Below are positions 63,167-64,000 of a DNA stretch of 64,000 bases, one piece after another. Position 1 is the stretch's first letter. Each line of letters begins with the position of its first letter. The position numbers and the translations under genes are program-made. The stretch is from Brucella sp. 21LCYQ03 (GTDB lineage: Bacteria > Pseudomonadota > Alphaproteobacteria > Rhizobiales > Rhizobiaceae). The notes below the pieces were generated by a model, which saw only the letters and a list, made by a program, of their open reading frames with translations, ran no database searches and was not told the DNA's origin. The stretch is taken from positions 1 to 64,000 of the forward strand of contig NZ_JAMJWE010000003.1 of assembly GCF_023554105.1 (NCBI RefSeq), written 5' to 3'.

Positions 63167-63210
63167 GCGCATCCTGAAAAGTGAGAATCGGTTTTTCGGA
63201 AAAGATGCGC
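63167..63210. repeat. dispersed palindromic repeat, copy C
   Basis: It starts GCGCATCCTGAAAAGTGAGA and ends AAAAGATGCGC. Outer arms GCGCATC / GATGCGC and inner CTGAAAA / TTTTTCGG match copies A and B in design and length (44 bases). It begins two bases after the molybdoenzyme stop codon. Confidence 0.7.
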
Positions 63211-63227
63211 GTTAAATATCTAAAACA

Positions 63228-63262
63228 AGGCCCGCGTCGAATTTATGTTCGGCGCGGGCTTT
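63228..63262. terminator. terminator between the molybdoenzyme and DUF992 genes
   Basis: GCCCGCGTCGA / TCGGCGCGGGC form an 11-bp stem with one G-T pair, A-rich on one side and CTTTGAATTT on the other. It lies between convergent genes, 18 bases from the DUF992 stop. T runs are short, so efficiency is uncertain. Confidence 0.6.
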
Positions 63263-63279
63263 GAATTTATAGGATTGAA

Positions 63280-63804
63280 TTAGCCTGCGTAGTTCAGCTT
63301 AAGCTTCGAAAAGCCAACAGCTGCATTAAGACCCTTCTGGCCCTGCAACGAGATCGGCTGAAGCGAAATTGTCTTCCACGAACCGCCGGTCAGAATGTTG
63401 GTGCCAGCACCAATGCCGATAGCAGCATTTGCTGATGCGCCGACATAGCGGCCCTTCAACGCGCCTTCTGGACGAACGGTTGGAGCCCAAACGGCCCATG
63501 CAAGCTGTCCGCCATTTACGAAGCCGACATCAACGCCGAGTTTGGTGATGTTACCGGTGTAGCGTTCTACTGGTCCCTGACCGCGAACTGGCTTGAACAC
63601 GCAATCAACATCTTGCTGACTGCCGATGATGACACCGATCGCAGGTGAAAGCTCGCAGGAAAGCGTACCGACTTCGGAGCGCGGCTGTGTGCGCGCCGAT
63701 GAAGGCGAAGCGACATAATCCGCAGCAATGGCAGGAGCAGTCATTGCGATAGCTGAACCAATAGCCATGACCGACAGGAGGGAAGTCGAAAAACGGAGAG
63801 ACAT
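63280..63804 (-). CDS. DUF992-family secreted protein
   Basis: 174 residues from the ATG at 63804 with GAGGACAAC upstream; the ORF extension of 30 residues is not credible. Signal peptide 1-28 (LLSVMAIGSAIAMTAPAIA). The mature part shows the DUF992 pattern: VGTLSCELSPAIGVIIGSQQ, DVDCVFKPVRGQGPVERYTG, KLGVDVGFVNGGQLAWAVWA and GRYVGASANAAIGIGAGTN. Two Cys may pair. The family is largely Rhizobiales, periplasmic and uncharacterised. Strong codon bias suggests high expression. The 196 bases beyond its start to the window end hold no gene I can support. Confidence 0.85.
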   Translation of the reverse strand: MSLRFSTSLLSVMAIGSAIAMTAPAIAADYVASPSSARTQPRSEVGTLSCELSPAIGVIIGSQQDVDCVFKPVRGQGPVERYTGNITKLGVDVGFVNGGQLAWAVWAPTVRPEGALKGRYVGASANAAIGIGAGTNILTGGSWKTISLQPISLQGQKGLNAAVGFSKLKLNYAG

Positions 63805-64000
63805 GATGTTGTCCTCTAAAAATAAACACATACTGGAAGAGACGCTTATGCGAATCTCAAGGGCTGCCGAAGCAGCTTCCCTTACGAACCTCAATTAGGG
63901 CATTTTCGCGAGAATTAAAGTTTTGTTAACAAAAAAATTAGGGTGTGATGAAGTTGCCGCTTATTTATGCCGATAAGCTAAGCACTGATAACCATTGCAT

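Noticed and set aside
1-64000. CRISPR array, prophage, insertion sequence, tRNA or rRNA genes
   Set aside because: I looked for regularly spaced repeats, transposase or integrase motifs and tRNA-like cloverleafs in all spacers and found none. The only repeats are the short palindromes described.

Overview
The window is a stretch of the main chromosome of an alphaproteobacterium of the order Rhizobiales, family Brucellaceae (Brucella or Ochrobactrum type). The identification rests on a nearly complete match by eye to the Brucella outer-membrane protein Omp25 (56567-57226), on the 3' end of an Omp2-type porin at the left edge, and on Rhizobiales-specific families (TIGR02301, DUF992, the PRK09060-type dihydroorotase, FnrN). 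The Omp25 copy is a few residues longer than the Brucella Omp25 I remember and differs at scattered positions, which suits an Ochrobactrum-like relative. Base composition and codon use look even throughout. I see no tRNA, rRNA, CRISPR array, insertion sequence, phage gene or integrase: this is core chromosome, not an island. Layout: 1-5.0 kb, porin end, three small envelope genes (BON-domain protein, a 29-residue membrane peptide, a membrane-anchored helix-hairpin-helix protein) and a lytic transglycosylase. 5.5-12.1 kb, dapA, smpB, a UdgB-type uracil-DNA glycosylase, an NYN-domain nuclease-like protein, rpoZ, rsh and pyrE. 12.2-14.7 kb, an oxygen-response module: fnrN, a perfect FNR box, a small membrane ORF and anaerobic hemN. 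14.8-17.1 kb, an MFS exporter divergent from an AraC regulator. 17.1-21.8 kb, DUF2062, acpS, lepB, rnc, era, recO. 21.8-25.2 kb, a tyrosine phosphatase, an HD phosphohydrolase and ygfZ facing a dihydroorotase-like gene. 25.2-30 kb, accessory metabolism: a cysteine hydrolase with a GlxA-like regulator, small conserved proteins, NUDIX, SRAP, LysE. 30.2-36.8 kb, cysS, GFA-family protein, cimA, rarD, M23-family protein. 36.8-44.7 kb, minus-strand envelope block lptF-lptG-lptD-surA-pdxA-rsmA. 45-50.7 kb, pepA, holC with a coupled membrane protein, ABC-F, DinB, ndk. 50.8-56.2 kb, a YbaY/META protein, then SDR-uvrC-pgsA-moaD-moaE. 56.5-64 kb, omp25, GST, RNase T2, rlmJ, EamA, a molybdopterin oxidoreductase and a DUF992 protein. 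Working together: outer-membrane biogenesis dominates (LptD/F/G, SurA-like chaperone, Slt, M23-family protein, porin, Omp25, DUF992, YbaY/META). A second theme is stress and redox adaptation (Rsh, rpoZ, FnrN, HemN). Non-coding DNA is richer than the genes suggest. At least five copies of a 44-46 bp palindromic repeat are dispersed between genes, one of which supplies the last 20 codons of a regulator. There are several strong bidirectional terminators, a class II FNR promoter, and a sigma70-like promoter whose -10 box is embedded in a perfect dyad. I did not find a clearly new multi-gene system. The best leads are the dyad-controlled cysteine hydrolase/GlxA operon, the FNR-box-driven small ORF before hemN, the palindromic sites in the NYN-rpoZ spacer, and the M23 protein with a substituted metal ligand.
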